Below are positions 1-8,554 of a stretch of 48,285 bases of DNA, in pieces (positions within the stretch are counted from its first letter, which is position 1; each line of letters opens with the position of its first letter). The DNA comes from Candidatus Eiseniibacteriota bacterium (GTDB taxonomy: Bacteria > Eisenbacteria > RBG-16-71-46 > CAIMUX01). Under the pieces are notes generated by a model that saw only the letters and a list, made by a program, of their open reading frames with translations, did not search any database and was not told the origin of the DNA. The stretch covers positions 1 through 48,285 of the forward strand of contig CAIMUX010000128.1 of assembly GCA_903844735.1 (NCBI GenBank). The letters are read 5' to 3'. A program made the translations under genes and the position numbers.

Positions 1-35
1 CGGACCCGCGGACGGCACACGACAAGCTGCAGACC

Positions 36-540
36 ATGGGCGAGGAGCTGGAGATCCAGGAAATCTGGTCCCGTCTCGGCCTGGCCACGAAGTCGCCCCG
101 CCTGCTCTCGATGCTCCACGAGGCGGAGATGCCGGCGATCGCCGACTGCGCGGTGCTTGTACAAGGCGAGACCGGCACCGGCAATGAGCTGCTCGCGCGC
201 GAGATCCATGAGCGGAGCGGCCGCCAGGGGCGGCTGGTGCCGGTGAACGTCGGCGCCATCACACCCGATCTCTTCTAGAGCGAGTTGTTCGGTTCGGAGA
301 TGGGCGCGTATACCGGCGCCGACCACACCCGCCACGGGCTGGTCGTCGAGGCCGAAGGAGGCACGCTCTTCCTCGACGAGATCGGCGACATCGGCCCGCG
401 CGGCCAGGTGGCATTGCTGCGTTCCCTGGACTCGGGCGAGGTGCGTCCCGTCGGCTCCCACCGGATCTCCCGTGTGAAACCGGGCGTCGTGACCGCCACG
501 AACCGATTGCTCAAGGAGCGGATCCTGCACGACGCCATTC
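36..540 (+). pseudogene. Remnant of sigma-54-dependent activator (AAA+ domain)
   Basis: The reading frame matches the central AAA+ domain of NtrC-type activators, which remodel sigma-54 RNA polymerase using ATP. Visible landmarks in order are a Walker A-like GETGTGNE near 165-188, the ELFGSEMGAYTGA loop (family GAFTGA) around 282-320, and the Walker B region GGTLFLDEIGD near 358-390. Three defects show decay. The Walker A lysine is Asn (GTGKE expected). A TAG stop at 276-278 sits exactly where the family has the Glu of ESELFG. Similarity ends after ATNRLLKERI near 520, so the rest of the ATPase and the DNA-binding domain are missing. The start of the gene may lie left of the window, so an N-terminal part could be cut off by the edge. 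It is very unlikely to make a working activator. Confidence 0.75.
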
Positions 541-889
541 CAGCCGCTGGGAATGATCACCACGTCAGGGTGGACGACCTGGCCGGAGCCCTCCTACGTC
601 GGGATCGACGACGGGCCGAGCGCGTTCATGCCGCCATCGCCGCGTCCTTCCATTCCAGATGGTGACCCGCCTGTGCCCTGTCGGCCCCGAGAATCAGAGA
701 GTAGGTTCTCGTCAACCCAGAAGAGCATAATGGGCATCCTGTGCAGACAGCGGAAGCTGCCGTTTGCGGGCCGGCTCCGCCGCAAGTACCTACTCAGGTA
801 GCCAGAAGCCGGAAGCCGGAATTCAGAAGTCGGAGTGACGTAACCGGGCGACATGTCCGGCGGCGCCGGCTGGATCGAAGAGAGGCACG
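541..889. other. Gene-free stretch after the activator remnant
   Basis: No convincing gene is seen here. Short open frames exist on both strands but lack recognisable motifs and ribosome binding sites. The right end carries the CTTCGG-type short repeat (799-836) and the Shine-Dalgarno sequence of the glycosyltransferase gene. Confidence 0.5.
799..836 (-). repeat. Short CTTCGG-type intergenic repeat, copy 1
   Basis: On the + strand this reads as repeated AGAAGCCGG / AGAAGTCGG units. On the - strand it is CTTCTGGC/CTTCCGGC repeats of 8-9 bp. The same family occurs at 27675-27713 and 47607-47670, always between genes. Confidence 0.6.
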
Positions 890-2458
890 ATGAAACGACG
901 CTCAGGACTGGTCCTATTCGCCATCGGGTACGCCATCTTGCGGTGGGTGCTGCTGCTCCACCCCGGATACGTTGCCGACATGAATGCCTACAAGCGATGG
1001 GCACTCAGAGCCTCCCAGGAGGGAATCGCCCAGGTCTACGCCACCTGCGACATGGACTACCCGCCCCTCTACGCCTGGATTCTAGCCCCCACCGGCGCCG
1101 TCTATGGTTGGATCGATCCCCGCGCGGCCCTGATCTGGCCGGACCCCGCGGACTCCTCCGCGGCAACGGCTTCCTCCGCGGCAGAGGCTTCCTCCGCCGC
1201 AGCGGCCTCCAGGGTGTTCAACCTGCTGATCAAGTTCCCACCCCTCCTCTTTGACCTCGGCATCGGCTGGCTTCTATTCCGATTAGGGAAGCGCGTCGAT
1301 ACCGACCGCAGTCACGCACGGCCCGGCACCGGCGGCCCGCCGGAGCGACGGCGCCTCCCGTGGTCCCTCGTCCTCCCCGTCGCCTACCTCATGAACCCGG
1401 TGGTAATCATGGACGTCGCCTACTGGGGCGCACCCGACTCCATTCATTCGTTTTTTGTGCTGGCGGCATTCCTGGCCCTCGGGTTCCCCGGGCTCCTGCG
1501 GATCCGACTCCCCGGCCGACGCGCCGCCGTTGTGGCCCCGGCCGACGACGACGCTGCACGACGCCCCGGATCACTCGCCGTCGCACCGGCAGGAAGCTGG
1601 AATGAGGCGCGCTTCGCCTGGCCCGCCTGGGTGTTTCTGACCCTGGCCACCCTGATGAAGCCGCTCGGCGCTCCGTTCTTTCCGCTGCTGCTGGTGCTCA
1701 CCTTGGTTTGGTGCGGATGGCGAGGTGTCGTCATCGGAGGCCTCGCGGCCCTGGCCACCGTGTCGGTGTTCTTTGCCCCGTTCCTCCTCGCCGGACAGAT
1801 GGCCACGGTTTTCAAGCGGGTCGTGGGAGACGTCAGCCTCATGCCTTTCACCTCTTCCAACGCCCATAATCTGTGGTGGGCGCTGGGAGCGTGGAAGCCG
1901 GCCGACAACCCGGTGCTGGGGCCGTTCAGTCTCACCCACTTCGGCCTCCTCGCCTTCGGGATCGCTTACGTCGCCATCCTGGGTGCGGCGCGTCGCGAGC
2001 GAGAGGTCGCGCACGGGAAGCTCACCGGGTCGATGGGGCTTCTGCTCTCACTCGGCGTCGTCTTCTCTTTCTTTATGCTCTCGACACACATGCACGAAAA
2101 CCACCTCTTCCTCGCCATCCCGCTCATTCTCGCTCTCGTGCCGTTCGACAGGCCCGGCGAACGCGCCTTTGCTCTTCTCGCAGGGGCTCTGACGGTGGGG
2201 ATCTTTCTCAACATGATCCTCCACGACCCCGTCCTGCTGACCCGGCTCCCCCTCGCAATCGGTGGCCCCACCGGCACAATGAACCCCGACCTGATGCGAC
2301 CCTTCTACGCGGGGGAACTGGCCGCCATTCGCTTCTCGGTACTGTGGAACCTGGTCGTCTTCGCGGCGTTTCTGTGGGCGATCTTGCGCCGGGGCGGCCT
2401 CCTGGCCAGGCTCACATTCACGCCGGAAGGGGAATCTCCAGAAGCTCTGCCATCCTGA
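890..2458 (+). CDS. Integral membrane glycosyltransferase, GT-C type
   Basis: A 522-residue polytopic membrane protein that resembles GT-C fold mannosyl/glucosyltransferases, which move sugars from polyprenyl-phosphate donors on the outer face of the inner membrane. The first helix (about residues 8-24) is followed by a loop with an acidic residue (VADMNAYKRWA, Asp30) and the motif YPPLY near residue 57, both typical of this group. At least eight further hydrophobic segments follow, including PVAYLMNPVVIMDVAYWGAPD. Between helices lies a low-complexity Ser/Ala tract made by three 18-bp repeats (1154-1207). The ATG has the upstream purine run AGAGAGG. The 3' end overlaps the convergent DUF72 gene by 41 bp. 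Donor and acceptor cannot be told from sequence. Confidence 0.7.
   Translation: MKRRSGLVLFAIGYAILRWVLLLHPGYVADMNAYKRWALRASQEGIAQVYATCDMDYPPLYAWILAPTGAVYGWIDPRAALIWPDPADSSAATASSAAEASSAAAASRVFNLLIKFPPLLFDLGIGWLLFRLGKRVDTDRSHARPGTGGPPERRRLPWSLVLPVAYLMNPVVIMDVAYWGAPDSIHSFFVLAAFLALGFPGLLRIRLPGRRAAVVAPADDDAARRPGSLAVAPAGSWNEARFAWPAWVFLTLATLMKPLGAPFFPLLLVLTLVWCGWRGVVIGGLAALATVSVFFAPFLLAGQMATVFKRVVGDVSLMPFTSSNAHNLWWALGAWKPADNPVLGPFSLTHFGLLAFGIAYVAILGAARREREVAHGKLTGSMGLLLSLGVVFSFFMLSTHMHENHLFLAIPLILALVPFDRPGERAFALLAGALTVGIFLNMILHDPVLLTRLPLAIGGPTGTMNPDLMRPFYAGELAAIRFSVLWNLVVFAAFLWAILRRGGLLARLTFTPEGESPEALPS
1154..1207 (+). repeat. Three in-frame 18-bp tandem repeats (Ser-Ser-Ala-Ala)
   Basis: Three consecutive 18-bp units beginning TCCTCCGC encode SSAATA, SSAAEA and SSAAAA in the glycosyltransferase. 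The length is a multiple of three, so copy-number change would keep the frame. Confidence 0.8.
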
Positions 2459-3197
2459 GGGCATTCTGAGCCGCGTGTCCGGCGTGGCAGTTGTTGAAGA
2501 AGACGAAGGTGTCGCGGCTATGGGCATCGAGTTGGCGGATGGCCGTTGCCCACTCTGCCAATTCGCGGTCGTTATACAGGTAGTCGTAGCGGCTGGAGGC
2601 ATCTGTACCCCACCAGGCGTCGGCATTGCGCCCGTGCAAGCGGACATATCCCACCGATCCGGTCGGTCGCACGACGGGCGGGAAGAGCCCCGGCAGGCGC
2701 GGTTCGTCGACCGCGCAGAATCCGGCGCCCAGCGACTCCAGCAAAGCGAACGTCTCGCTTCGCGCCCACGACTCGTGACGGAACTCCGCGAAGAGCGGCT
2801 GCCCGGTGAGCGCTCTACGGAGGAAGCGAAGGTGCGCGTGGCTCTCATCCCCTGGCCGGAAGGAATACGGGAACTGGGCGAGGAAACCCTGGAGCTTCCC
2901 CGCCTCCTCCAGCGGCGCCACCGCGGCAAGGAACGCGTCGAAGACCGCCGGATCCCCCACGCGCTCGTGGGTGGCCGCTGCGGGAAGCTTCACCGTGAAG
3001 CGAAAGCCGGGTGGCGTTCGCTCCGCCATGCGGGCGAAGATCCGGGCCGGCGGCACACGGTAATACGTAGCATTGATCTCGACCGCAGCGAAGGACCGGG
3101 CGTAGTGCTGCAGCATGTCCGCTGCCCGGGTCCCTGGTGGGTAGAACGGGCCGACCCAGTCACGGAAGCTGTAGCCGGATGTGCCGAGGTAGATCAC
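2418..3197 (-). CDS. DUF72 (YecE family) protein
   Basis: A 259-residue protein of the DUF72/YecE family, a TIM-barrel-like group of uncertain biochemical role. Family motifs are clear: IYLGTSGYSFRDWVGPFYP at the N-terminus, INATYYRVP, RFTVKLPAAATHER, the FAEFRHESW strand, and YVRLHGRN followed by FVFFNNCHAGHA near the C-terminus. A GTG start at 3197 is preferred because GGAGGA lies just upstream and the family begins at this point. An in-frame ATG 30 bp further upstream (3227) has no good ribosome site. It converges on and overlaps the glycosyltransferase gene. Confidence 0.85.
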   Translation of the reverse strand: MIYLGTSGYSFRDWVGPFYPPGTRAADMLQHYARSFAAVEINATYYRVPPARIFARMAERTPPGFRFTVKLPAAATHERVGDPAVFDAFLAAVAPLEEAGKLQGFLAQFPYSFRPGDESHAHLRFLRRALTGQPLFAEFRHESWARSETFALLESLGAGFCAVDEPRLPGLFPPVVRPTGSVGYVRLHGRNADAWWGTDASSRYDYLYNDRELAEWATAIRQLDAHSRDTFVFFNNCHAGHAAQNALRMAELLEIPLPA

Positions 3198-3314
3198 CGC
3201 TCCTCCGCCGACCCTTCGCGAGTCCACGACCGGCCCCGTTGACAGACCCCTGAGTCCTGTCTACCTGAGTCGTTACCGTTCCTGTACATCGACAAGACCT
3301 GTGTTCGGGGAGAA

Positions 3315-4442
3315 TCAGAGGTCCGGAAACCTCCTATCCACCTCCAACGGCCGCGGACCGATCGCTTCCCAAGGGCGGAAGAATGCATCCGGAGAAACGC
3401 TCACCCAGGGCGTTGACCGGTGGGTGCGCGCCCAGTCCATCGATATCACCGGATTGGGCAGATCGAATTCCCGGAGATCGTCCAATCCGAGATCGGGCAG
3501 GAAGAACGGCAGCCTGATGCAGATCCGCGGGAAGTACCCGCAAGCACCCGCGCGCGGTCGGGCTGGGGCACGATCTCCCGCCGTCACACTGCGCCAGTGG
3601 ATCAGGGCAGCCGCCCGGTGCGTTCCCGCCCGGCGCGCATACATCCCTTCGATGTCGGTGACGGTAATCAACTCCAGCGTGTCGCCCCGGTCAATGATCG
3701 TCTCGCGCCGGGCTCGGCCGCGCACCTCAGATAGGAAGAGGAGCTCGATCGACGTATCCAAGCGGCTGCTGAACTCGACGCCGAGCGCGGGCTTCGGATC
3801 CGGTGCGTCGTCCTCCCGCACTTGGTCGCTACGGACCCGCACCGGCACACCGCCCAGCATCACCCGCTGGTCAAACGCGCCCCCCCTCGAGGCTACGGTC
3901 CCCTTCGAGGGCACAGTCCCCTCTGAGGGCACGGCGGGCAATGCGTACTGAAGACAGAACCCACCATCACCGACCAGCCCCTGCTCCAGGAAGCGGATCG
4001 GAAAGACGGCCGTGTTCGCGTACCACAAACCGAAAGGGCGCGTAAGGCAGGCCTCATTGACACGATGGACGACCGGGTCGGCGCAGAGATCCGCGAGGTA
4101 GTCGAGGGCGACGCGCGCGCGGAGCATGAAATGGGTCAGGGCCCGGGTCCGGGCGCCCTCGGAGCGGGGATCCCCGAACACCCCGGCCCGGAAGAGACTG
4201 TCAGCACGCTCCCAGGCCGAGTCGTTCGCCGCCGTCATCCGCCGGCCGAGTGAGTCCATCCCCGCCTCGCCGAGTTCCACGGAGGGGGCCGCGGCTCCCG
4301 CGGACCCGAACACCCACACAGACACCAGCAGGGCCCACTGCCAGGCCGTCCGCCGCAACGCCGCAGGTGGACGCCCACCCGACGAGGGCCGGCCCCATCC
4401 ATCCCGGCAGGACAGGCGTCGACTCAACGAACGGGAATCCAT
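3315..4442 (-). CDS. Exported protein of unknown function, coupled to dctM
   Basis: A 375-residue protein with a probable signal peptide (hydrophobic WQWALLVSVWVFGSAGAAA near residues 34-52) and no recognised domain. The start ATG lies inside the end of dctM (19-bp overlap), which argues for translational coupling and membership in the TRAP operon. The mature part is rich in Arg, Asp and aromatic residues. It includes the stretch LTHFMLRARVALDYLADLCADP, a segment HWRSVTAGDRAPARPRAG, and the C-terminus IRLPFFLPDLGLDDLREF followed by about 50 residues. Near the middle, an 18-bp repeat (3889-3942) encodes EGTVPS-like units. I do not recognise the family. Its place as last gene of a TRAP-TatT operon suggests a periplasmic or outer-membrane partner, which is inference. 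Confidence 0.7.
   Translation of the reverse strand: MDSRSLSRRLSCRDGWGRPSSGGRPPAALRRTAWQWALLVSVWVFGSAGAAAPSVELGEAGMDSLGRRMTAANDSAWERADSLFRAGVFGDPRSEGARTRALTHFMLRARVALDYLADLCADPVVHRVNEACLTRPFGLWYANTAVFPIRFLEQGLVGDGGFCLQYALPAVPSEGTVPSKGTVASRGGAFDQRVMLGGVPVRVRSDQVREDDAPDPKPALGVEFSSRLDTSIELLFLSEVRGRARRETIIDRGDTLELITVTDIEGMYARRAGTHRAAALIHWRSVTAGDRAPARPRAGACGYFPRICIRLPFFLPDLGLDDLREFDLPNPVISMDWARTHRSTPWVSVSPDAFFRPWEAIGPRPLEVDRRFPDL
3889..3942 (-). repeat. In-frame 18-bp tandem repeat in the TRAP-linked protein
   Basis: Two good copies and one diverged copy of an 18-bp unit (GAGGGCACAGTCCCCTCT on the + strand) encode PSEGTVPSKGTVAS on the - strand. Like the repeats in the glycosyltransferase and the secreted protein at 44009-45919, the unit length is 18 bp. 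Confidence 0.7.
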
Positions 4443-5737
4443 CGCAACAGGAACAGCGAGAGCTCCGGCAAGTAGGTCACGAACAGCAGGGCAACCAGCA
4501 TCATCAACAGCCACGGAATCACGGCCCGGTACACCCCCACGATCGGCTTGCGGAAACGGAAGGCGGAAATGAAAAGGTTGAGGCCCAGCGGTGGGGTCAG
4601 GTACCCGATCTCGATATTGGTCAGAAAGATGATCCCAAGATGGACCAAGTTGACGTTGTATTCCCGGGCGATCGGCACCACCAGGGGAACCACCACGATG
4701 ATCGCGGAGAAGACATCCTTCAGGCCGCCCATGATCAGCAGCAGGATGTTCAGCATGAGCAGGAAGACGAACCTGCTCTTCACGGCGCCCCGCATCCACT
4801 CCAGCATGGTCATCGGCACGCCGGCGTCGACGATGTAGTTCGTCAGCCCCATGGCCGCACCGAGGATGATGAGGATCGCCCCGACTAAGACCATGCTCTC
4901 GGTGGTGATGGCCGGAAGTTTTCGCAGCGGCACGTCCCGGTGAATGAAAAACTCCACGATGAGCGCATAGAGGGCTGTGCAGGCCGCGGCCTCCATGACC
5001 GTGAGGCGCCCGCTGTAGATCCCGCCGAAGACGATGACCGGGAGAGGCATGTCCCACCCCGCGGCACGGAGGGCGCGGAAGAGCTCGCCGAAGCGGAAGG
5101 GGGTTCGCTGAATCCTCTTCGCCCGCCCCTCGCGCACGCACAGCAGCGACAGGACCAAGATGAGAAACGCTCCGGGCACGATCCCGGCCAGGAAGAGCCG
5201 GTCGACCGAAGGGGACTCGGACGGGGAAAGGTTCAGCCCACCCGCCGCCTGGGTAGCCACAAAGCTGTAAAGGATCAGCGGCAGACTCGGCGGAAAAAGC
5301 AGGCCCAAACTCCCCGAGGTCGTGAGCAGCCCGAGGGAGAACCGCTCGGAGTACCGGTCGCGAAGGAGGGCCGGCATGAGCAAGCCCCCCATGGCCACGA
5401 TGGTGGCGGCACTCGCGCCGGTAAACGCGGTCAGCACGGCCGAGGCCAGCATCGCCACGATGGCCAGCCCGCCGGGCATCCAGCCGAAGGCTGCGTTGGT
5501 CACCCGCACCAGCCGCTGCGGCGTCTTGCCCTCGGCAAAGACATACCCCGCGAAGGTGAAGAGCGGAATCGACACCAGCACCGGGGACCCGGCCAAGCGA
5601 GTCATCTCGGAGATCACCGCGGCGGTGGAAATCCCCTGAAAAGCGAACGCCACGACCGCCGCGGCGGCGAGAACGGTGAACAGCGGTCCGCCGACGACCG
5701 CGTAGAGAACGACCCCGAGGATGGCGAGCAGGCTCAC
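4424..5737 (-). CDS. dctM: TRAP transporter large permease, DctM family
   Basis: A 437-residue polytopic inner-membrane protein with the DctM architecture of about twelve helices. Recognisable family stretches include SIPLFTFAGYVFAEG, AVLTAFTGASAATIVAMGGLLMP, LGLLFPPSLPLILYSF, IIMG-like MGGLKDVFSAIIVVVPLVVPIA, and HLGIIFLTNIEIGYLTPPLGLNLF near the end. It is the ion-coupled translocation subunit that works with the small permease and the soluble binding protein. The ATG overlaps the dctQ stop (ATGA), and the downstream exported gene overlaps its own end by 19 bp. The length is normal for the family. Confidence 0.95.
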   Translation of the reverse strand: MSLLAILGVVLYAVVGGPLFTVLAAAAVVAFAFQGISTAAVISEMTRLAGSPVLVSIPLFTFAGYVFAEGKTPQRLVRVTNAAFGWMPGGLAIVAMLASAVLTAFTGASAATIVAMGGLLMPALLRDRYSERFSLGLLTTSGSLGLLFPPSLPLILYSFVATQAAGGLNLSPSESPSVDRLFLAGIVPGAFLILVLSLLCVREGRAKRIQRTPFRFGELFRALRAAGWDMPLPVIVFGGIYSGRLTVMEAAACTALYALIVEFFIHRDVPLRKLPAITTESMVLVGAILIILGAAMGLTNYIVDAGVPMTMLEWMRGAVKSRFVFLLMLNILLLIMGGLKDVFSAIIVVVPLVVPIAREYNVNLVHLGIIFLTNIEIGYLTPPLGLNLFISAFRFRKPIVGVYRAVIPWLLMMLVALLFVTYLPELSLFLLRWIPVR

Positions 5738-6360
5738 AGGACCCTCTCCCCCACCGCGGGCATCTCATTCTCGTCGGTCGTGATACCGAAGAAAGCGGTC
5801 ACCAGGAAGCGATAGGTCAGCAGGCAGAATCCGAAGAGAAGGATGCTCTGCACCAGCCAGGTGCGCAGCCCGAGAAACGCCTCCTTGCCGAACCCATACT
5901 CCTGCCGCAAGTACGTGTACGCGCCGTTGGCCAAGACCGCGCAGATCCCGGCGGCGATGACACTGACGATCCGCTGGAGAAGAGTGCGGCGTCGCGGGGA
6001 GAGGAAGAGCGCCACGATGTCGATGGCGAGGTGCCGCGCGCGACTCGTGGCGGTCAGCGCCCCGACGAATGCGATCCAAAGGACCAGGTAGCGGGCCATC
6101 GGCTCGGTCCATAGGAACCCCGTGTGCAGGACGTTGCGCATGAAGATCTGCAGCATCGACGCGAGGAGGATACCGAGGAAGAGGACCATGAGACTCCACT
6201 GCTCCAGCACGCGACAAGAGCGGATGAATCGCTGGTGTCCCAGCTTGCGCACCGCGAGAACCCTCAGCAAGAGCGCCGCGCCGGTCAGGCCTGTCAGGAC
6301 CAGCAGGAATGGCACACCAGGGTGGAGCCACGCCAGGGGCACGGGAGGTGCGGAGTTCAT
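5734..6360 (-). CDS. dctQ: TRAP transporter small permease, DctQ family
   Basis: A protein of about 208 residues with four hydrophobic helices, as expected for the DctQ subunit that bridges binding protein and large permease. Family-like segments are LEQWSLMVLFLGILLASMLQIFMRN, FLWTEPMARYLVLWIAFVGA with the conserved Glu-Pro, and RHLAIDIVALFL. The ATG at 6360 is chosen. A GTG at 6369 in the same frame would add three residues. The gene lies between dctP and dctM and shares an ATGA overlap with dctM. It is slightly longer than average because of the N-terminal region. Confidence 0.9.
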   Translation of the reverse strand: MNSAPPVPLAWLHPGVPFLLVLTGLTGAALLLRVLAVRKLGHQRFIRSCRVLEQWSLMVLFLGILLASMLQIFMRNVLHTGFLWTEPMARYLVLWIAFVGALTATSRARHLAIDIVALFLSPRRRTLLQRIVSVIAAGICAVLANGAYTYLRQEYGFGKEAFLGLRTWLVQSILLFGFCLLTYRFLVTAFFGITTDENEMPAVGERVL

Positions 6361-6374
6361 CCCCTGCACGGCCC

Positions 6375-7535
6375 CTACTTACCGGATCCGCCGGGGACCA
6401 CGCCCTCACTGGGGGGACGCCCCCCTGCAGTGGCAGGGTGCGCGGCGCGGTACTCTTTGAGGGCCGCGAGAACCTGATCCAGAGTCGACTGATCGTAGAG
6501 CTTCCCCACCAACTGCGTGCGCACGCTCTCGCCGATCCGATGGAACGACGCAATCTCCTCGGGAGCCGGCGTGACGGCCTTCACGCCGCTCTTCGCGATC
6601 ACCTCCATGCTCTTTCGATCGTCGGCCGCCGTGGCCTCGGTCAACTTGCCGAAATAGGAATCGCAAAGCTCGCGGATCACCGGCTGGGAGGCGGCCGGGA
6701 TCCGGTCCCACGCCTCGTTGGTCACCACCACAGCACCGGTACTGAAGGTCAGCGGAATGTCGGTGGTGTAGGCCGTCCGGGAGAACCACTGCATGCCGAT
6801 GCAGGCGTACGGGGTTATGTAGACGGTGGTGATCAGGCCGGTCTGCAGCGAGGTCAGAACGTCGGTGATAGACAGCGGCACCGGAGCAACCCCGGCGGCG
6901 CGCAGGAACGCCTCGGCCAGTGGATCGCCCTCCCAGAGCCACACCTTCTGCGCCTTCAAGTCGGCAGTGGAGGCCACCGGCGTCTTGCTGTAGAGGTAGA
7001 CGAAGCCCACCTCGGCCCAGCCGACCAGCGTGTAGCCGGCGTCATGCAGCGTCCGCTCGAAGAGGGGATCGAGCTTCTCGTGGACCGCCCGCACTTCGGC
7101 GGCGTCTTGGAAAAGAAACGGGAGCTCCATCACCCGCAGGGAGGGCGCGATCTCCCCGAGCCCCACCCCGGTAAACCCGCCGCCGTGGAGTTGCCCCGCG
7201 CGGATCTTCCGCAGGACGACGAGATCCTCGCCCTGGATTCCCCCGGGGTAGAGGCGCAGTCCCACTTCGCCGTTGGTCTTCTCCCGTATCTGGGCGTCGA
7301 GTTCGCCCATCACGTTCATCCAGGTGGAGCCTTCGGGGGCGAGGGTGGCGATCTTCAGCTCGTACTTTGCTTTCTTCCGCGGCGCCTGGGCCTCGGCCGA
7401 TACAGCCCCCACCACCAGGAACGCACCCAGGCCCGCCGCTAAAGCGAGGCGCCGCCATGCCAAGCCGGTTCGGTCGGTCGCGGATCGGATCGCAGTCGCC
7501 CTCGGCAGGCGGCCACCCGCGTCAGAAATAATCAT
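6375..7535 (-). CDS. dctP: TRAP transporter substrate-binding protein, DctP/TatP type
   Basis: A 386-residue periplasmic binding protein with a signal peptide (hydrophobic core around residues 29-44, cleavage near AEA-QAP). The family opening KIATLAPEGSTWMNVMGELD, the segment GLGEIAPSLRVMELPFLFQ and the later WDRIPAASQPVIREL all match DctP proteins. In classical DctP proteins a conserved Arg in the strand after ADLKG binds the ligand carboxylate. Here that place reads ADLKAQKVWLW with Trp near residue 199. Together with the neighbouring TatT gene, this suggests a TPAT-type system whose ligand need not be an organic acid (inference). The start overlaps the tatT end by 14 bp and has GGAGAG upstream. 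Confidence 0.92.
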   Translation of the reverse strand: MIISDAGGRLPRATAIRSATDRTGLAWRRLALAAGLGAFLVVGAVSAEAQAPRKKAKYELKIATLAPEGSTWMNVMGELDAQIREKTNGEVGLRLYPGGIQGEDLVVLRKIRAGQLHGGGFTGVGLGEIAPSLRVMELPFLFQDAAEVRAVHEKLDPLFERTLHDAGYTLVGWAEVGFVYLYSKTPVASTADLKAQKVWLWEGDPLAEAFLRAAGVAPVPLSITDVLTSLQTGLITTVYITPYACIGMQWFSRTAYTTDIPLTFSTGAVVVTNEAWDRIPAASQPVIRELCDSYFGKLTEATAADDRKSMEVIAKSGVKAVTPAPEEIASFHRIGESVRTQLVGKLYDQSTLDQVLAALKEYRAAHPATAGGRPPSEGVVPGGSGK

Positions 7536-8499
7536 CGCGTCTCTCCATCAACCAGCCGGCCTTCGCCCTGGCGATCTGGTTCAGTAGTTGAAACTCCGGG
7601 TAGAGGTTATCCGGGGCACCGAGGACCTCCTTCAGGTTCGCCTCGAAGCAGGCCGTATCCATCATCTGCCGACAGTAGTACTTGGCGCATAGAACCTGAA
7701 AGAGGAGAAGCTTTCTCCCTGAAATCCGCAGCGCCTCCTCGAAATGCGCCCGTCCCTGTTCCGGGTCTCCACCGGCTATCCTGGGACGGAGCGTGAGAAT
7801 CGTTCCCTTCATGACATGCGGCATGCCTTGGAAATACTCCGGGTTCAACTCGAGAATCCGGTCCAGGAACGCCTCGATGCGAGGGAGATCGGCTACGGCT
7901 TGCGGATCGGAGACGCTGAGACTGACCAGACTCGCCCAGTTGGCCACGGTCCAGAAGAGGAGAGGTACACTCTCCCTCGGTACCCGCCGCAACGCCTCGG
8001 GTTCTGGCATCGCGCCCCCCTCGGTGTCACGGAACCAGCCGTAGCGTTGGAGTCCTTCGCGGCCGAGGCGCAGCCCTTCCCGGTAGGCCTCGCGGGCCCG
8101 CGGAGGGTCGGTGTCCTCCAGGAACCCGAAACCATAGGAATAGAACATCTGAACCGTGAGGACTCGGATCTCCTCCCGGCCCGGATCGGATTCGCAGAGC
8201 CCGCGCAGGAGGAGGAGGTTCGACGGAATCCCATCCCGCACCAGCAAGAGGTCGCGACTCCGGTATGTCGCGTCCACCGTCTCCTGGAGAATCGGGACCA
8301 TCGATCGAACCGCGATCTTGCCGGTGATCCCGCATCCTCCGAGCAGAACGGCCAGGCACGGCACAATCAGTAGGCGGGGCCGGGGCCGCGCCCGTGGGGA
8401 GATCCGCTGGGACCAGTCCTGGCGCACTCGCGGGGGATCCCAGGCTCGCGCCCCCGCCATGGGCGCACGGCGGGTGGATGTTTGGTTCGTCGTCTGCAT
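7522..8499 (-). CDS. tatT: TRAP-associated TatT lipoprotein
   Basis: A lipoprotein of up to 325 residues with lipobox LGGC (Cys56 from the chosen ATG). The 42-residue Arg-rich stretch before the hydrophobic core is long, so an internal start such as the ATG at 8460 is possible. The mature part is all-helical and TPR-like, with FGFLEDTDPPRAREAYREGLRLGREGL, LFWTVANWASLVSLSVSDP, FLDRILELNPEYFQGMPHVMKG and AHFEEALRISGRKLLLFQVLCAKYYC. These match the TatT family, whose Treponema pallidum member Tp0956 forms a complex with its DctP-like partner. First gene of the leftward TRAP operon, divergent from the SUMF1-type gene with only 55 bp between starts. Confidence 0.85.
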   Translation of the reverse strand: MQTTNQTSTRRAPMAGARAWDPPRVRQDWSQRISPRARPRPRLLIVPCLAVLLGGCGITGKIAVRSMVPILQETVDATYRSRDLLLVRDGIPSNLLLLRGLCESDPGREEIRVLTVQMFYSYGFGFLEDTDPPRAREAYREGLRLGREGLQRYGWFRDTEGGAMPEPEALRRVPRESVPLLFWTVANWASLVSLSVSDPQAVADLPRIEAFLDRILELNPEYFQGMPHVMKGTILTLRPRIAGGDPEQGRAHFEEALRISGRKLLLFQVLCAKYYCRQMMDTACFEANLKEVLGAPDNLYPEFQLLNQIARAKAGWLMERRDDYF

Positions 8500-8554
8500 C
8501 GCTCGGGATCATAGACCGGCTTGGGCGGGGCGTCAAAACCGGAGAAGGGCGGCC

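Noticed and set aside
3273-3286. Extra copy of the 16-bp core (CGTTCCTGTAC) upstream of the DUF72 gene
   Set aside because: Only about ten bases match and there is no second copy 42 bp away, so chance is the better explanation.
3315-5768. One very long - strand frame covering dctM and the exported gene
   Set aside because: Its first half is a shadow of dctM in another frame. Only the part from ATG 4442 has its own signal peptide and start context.
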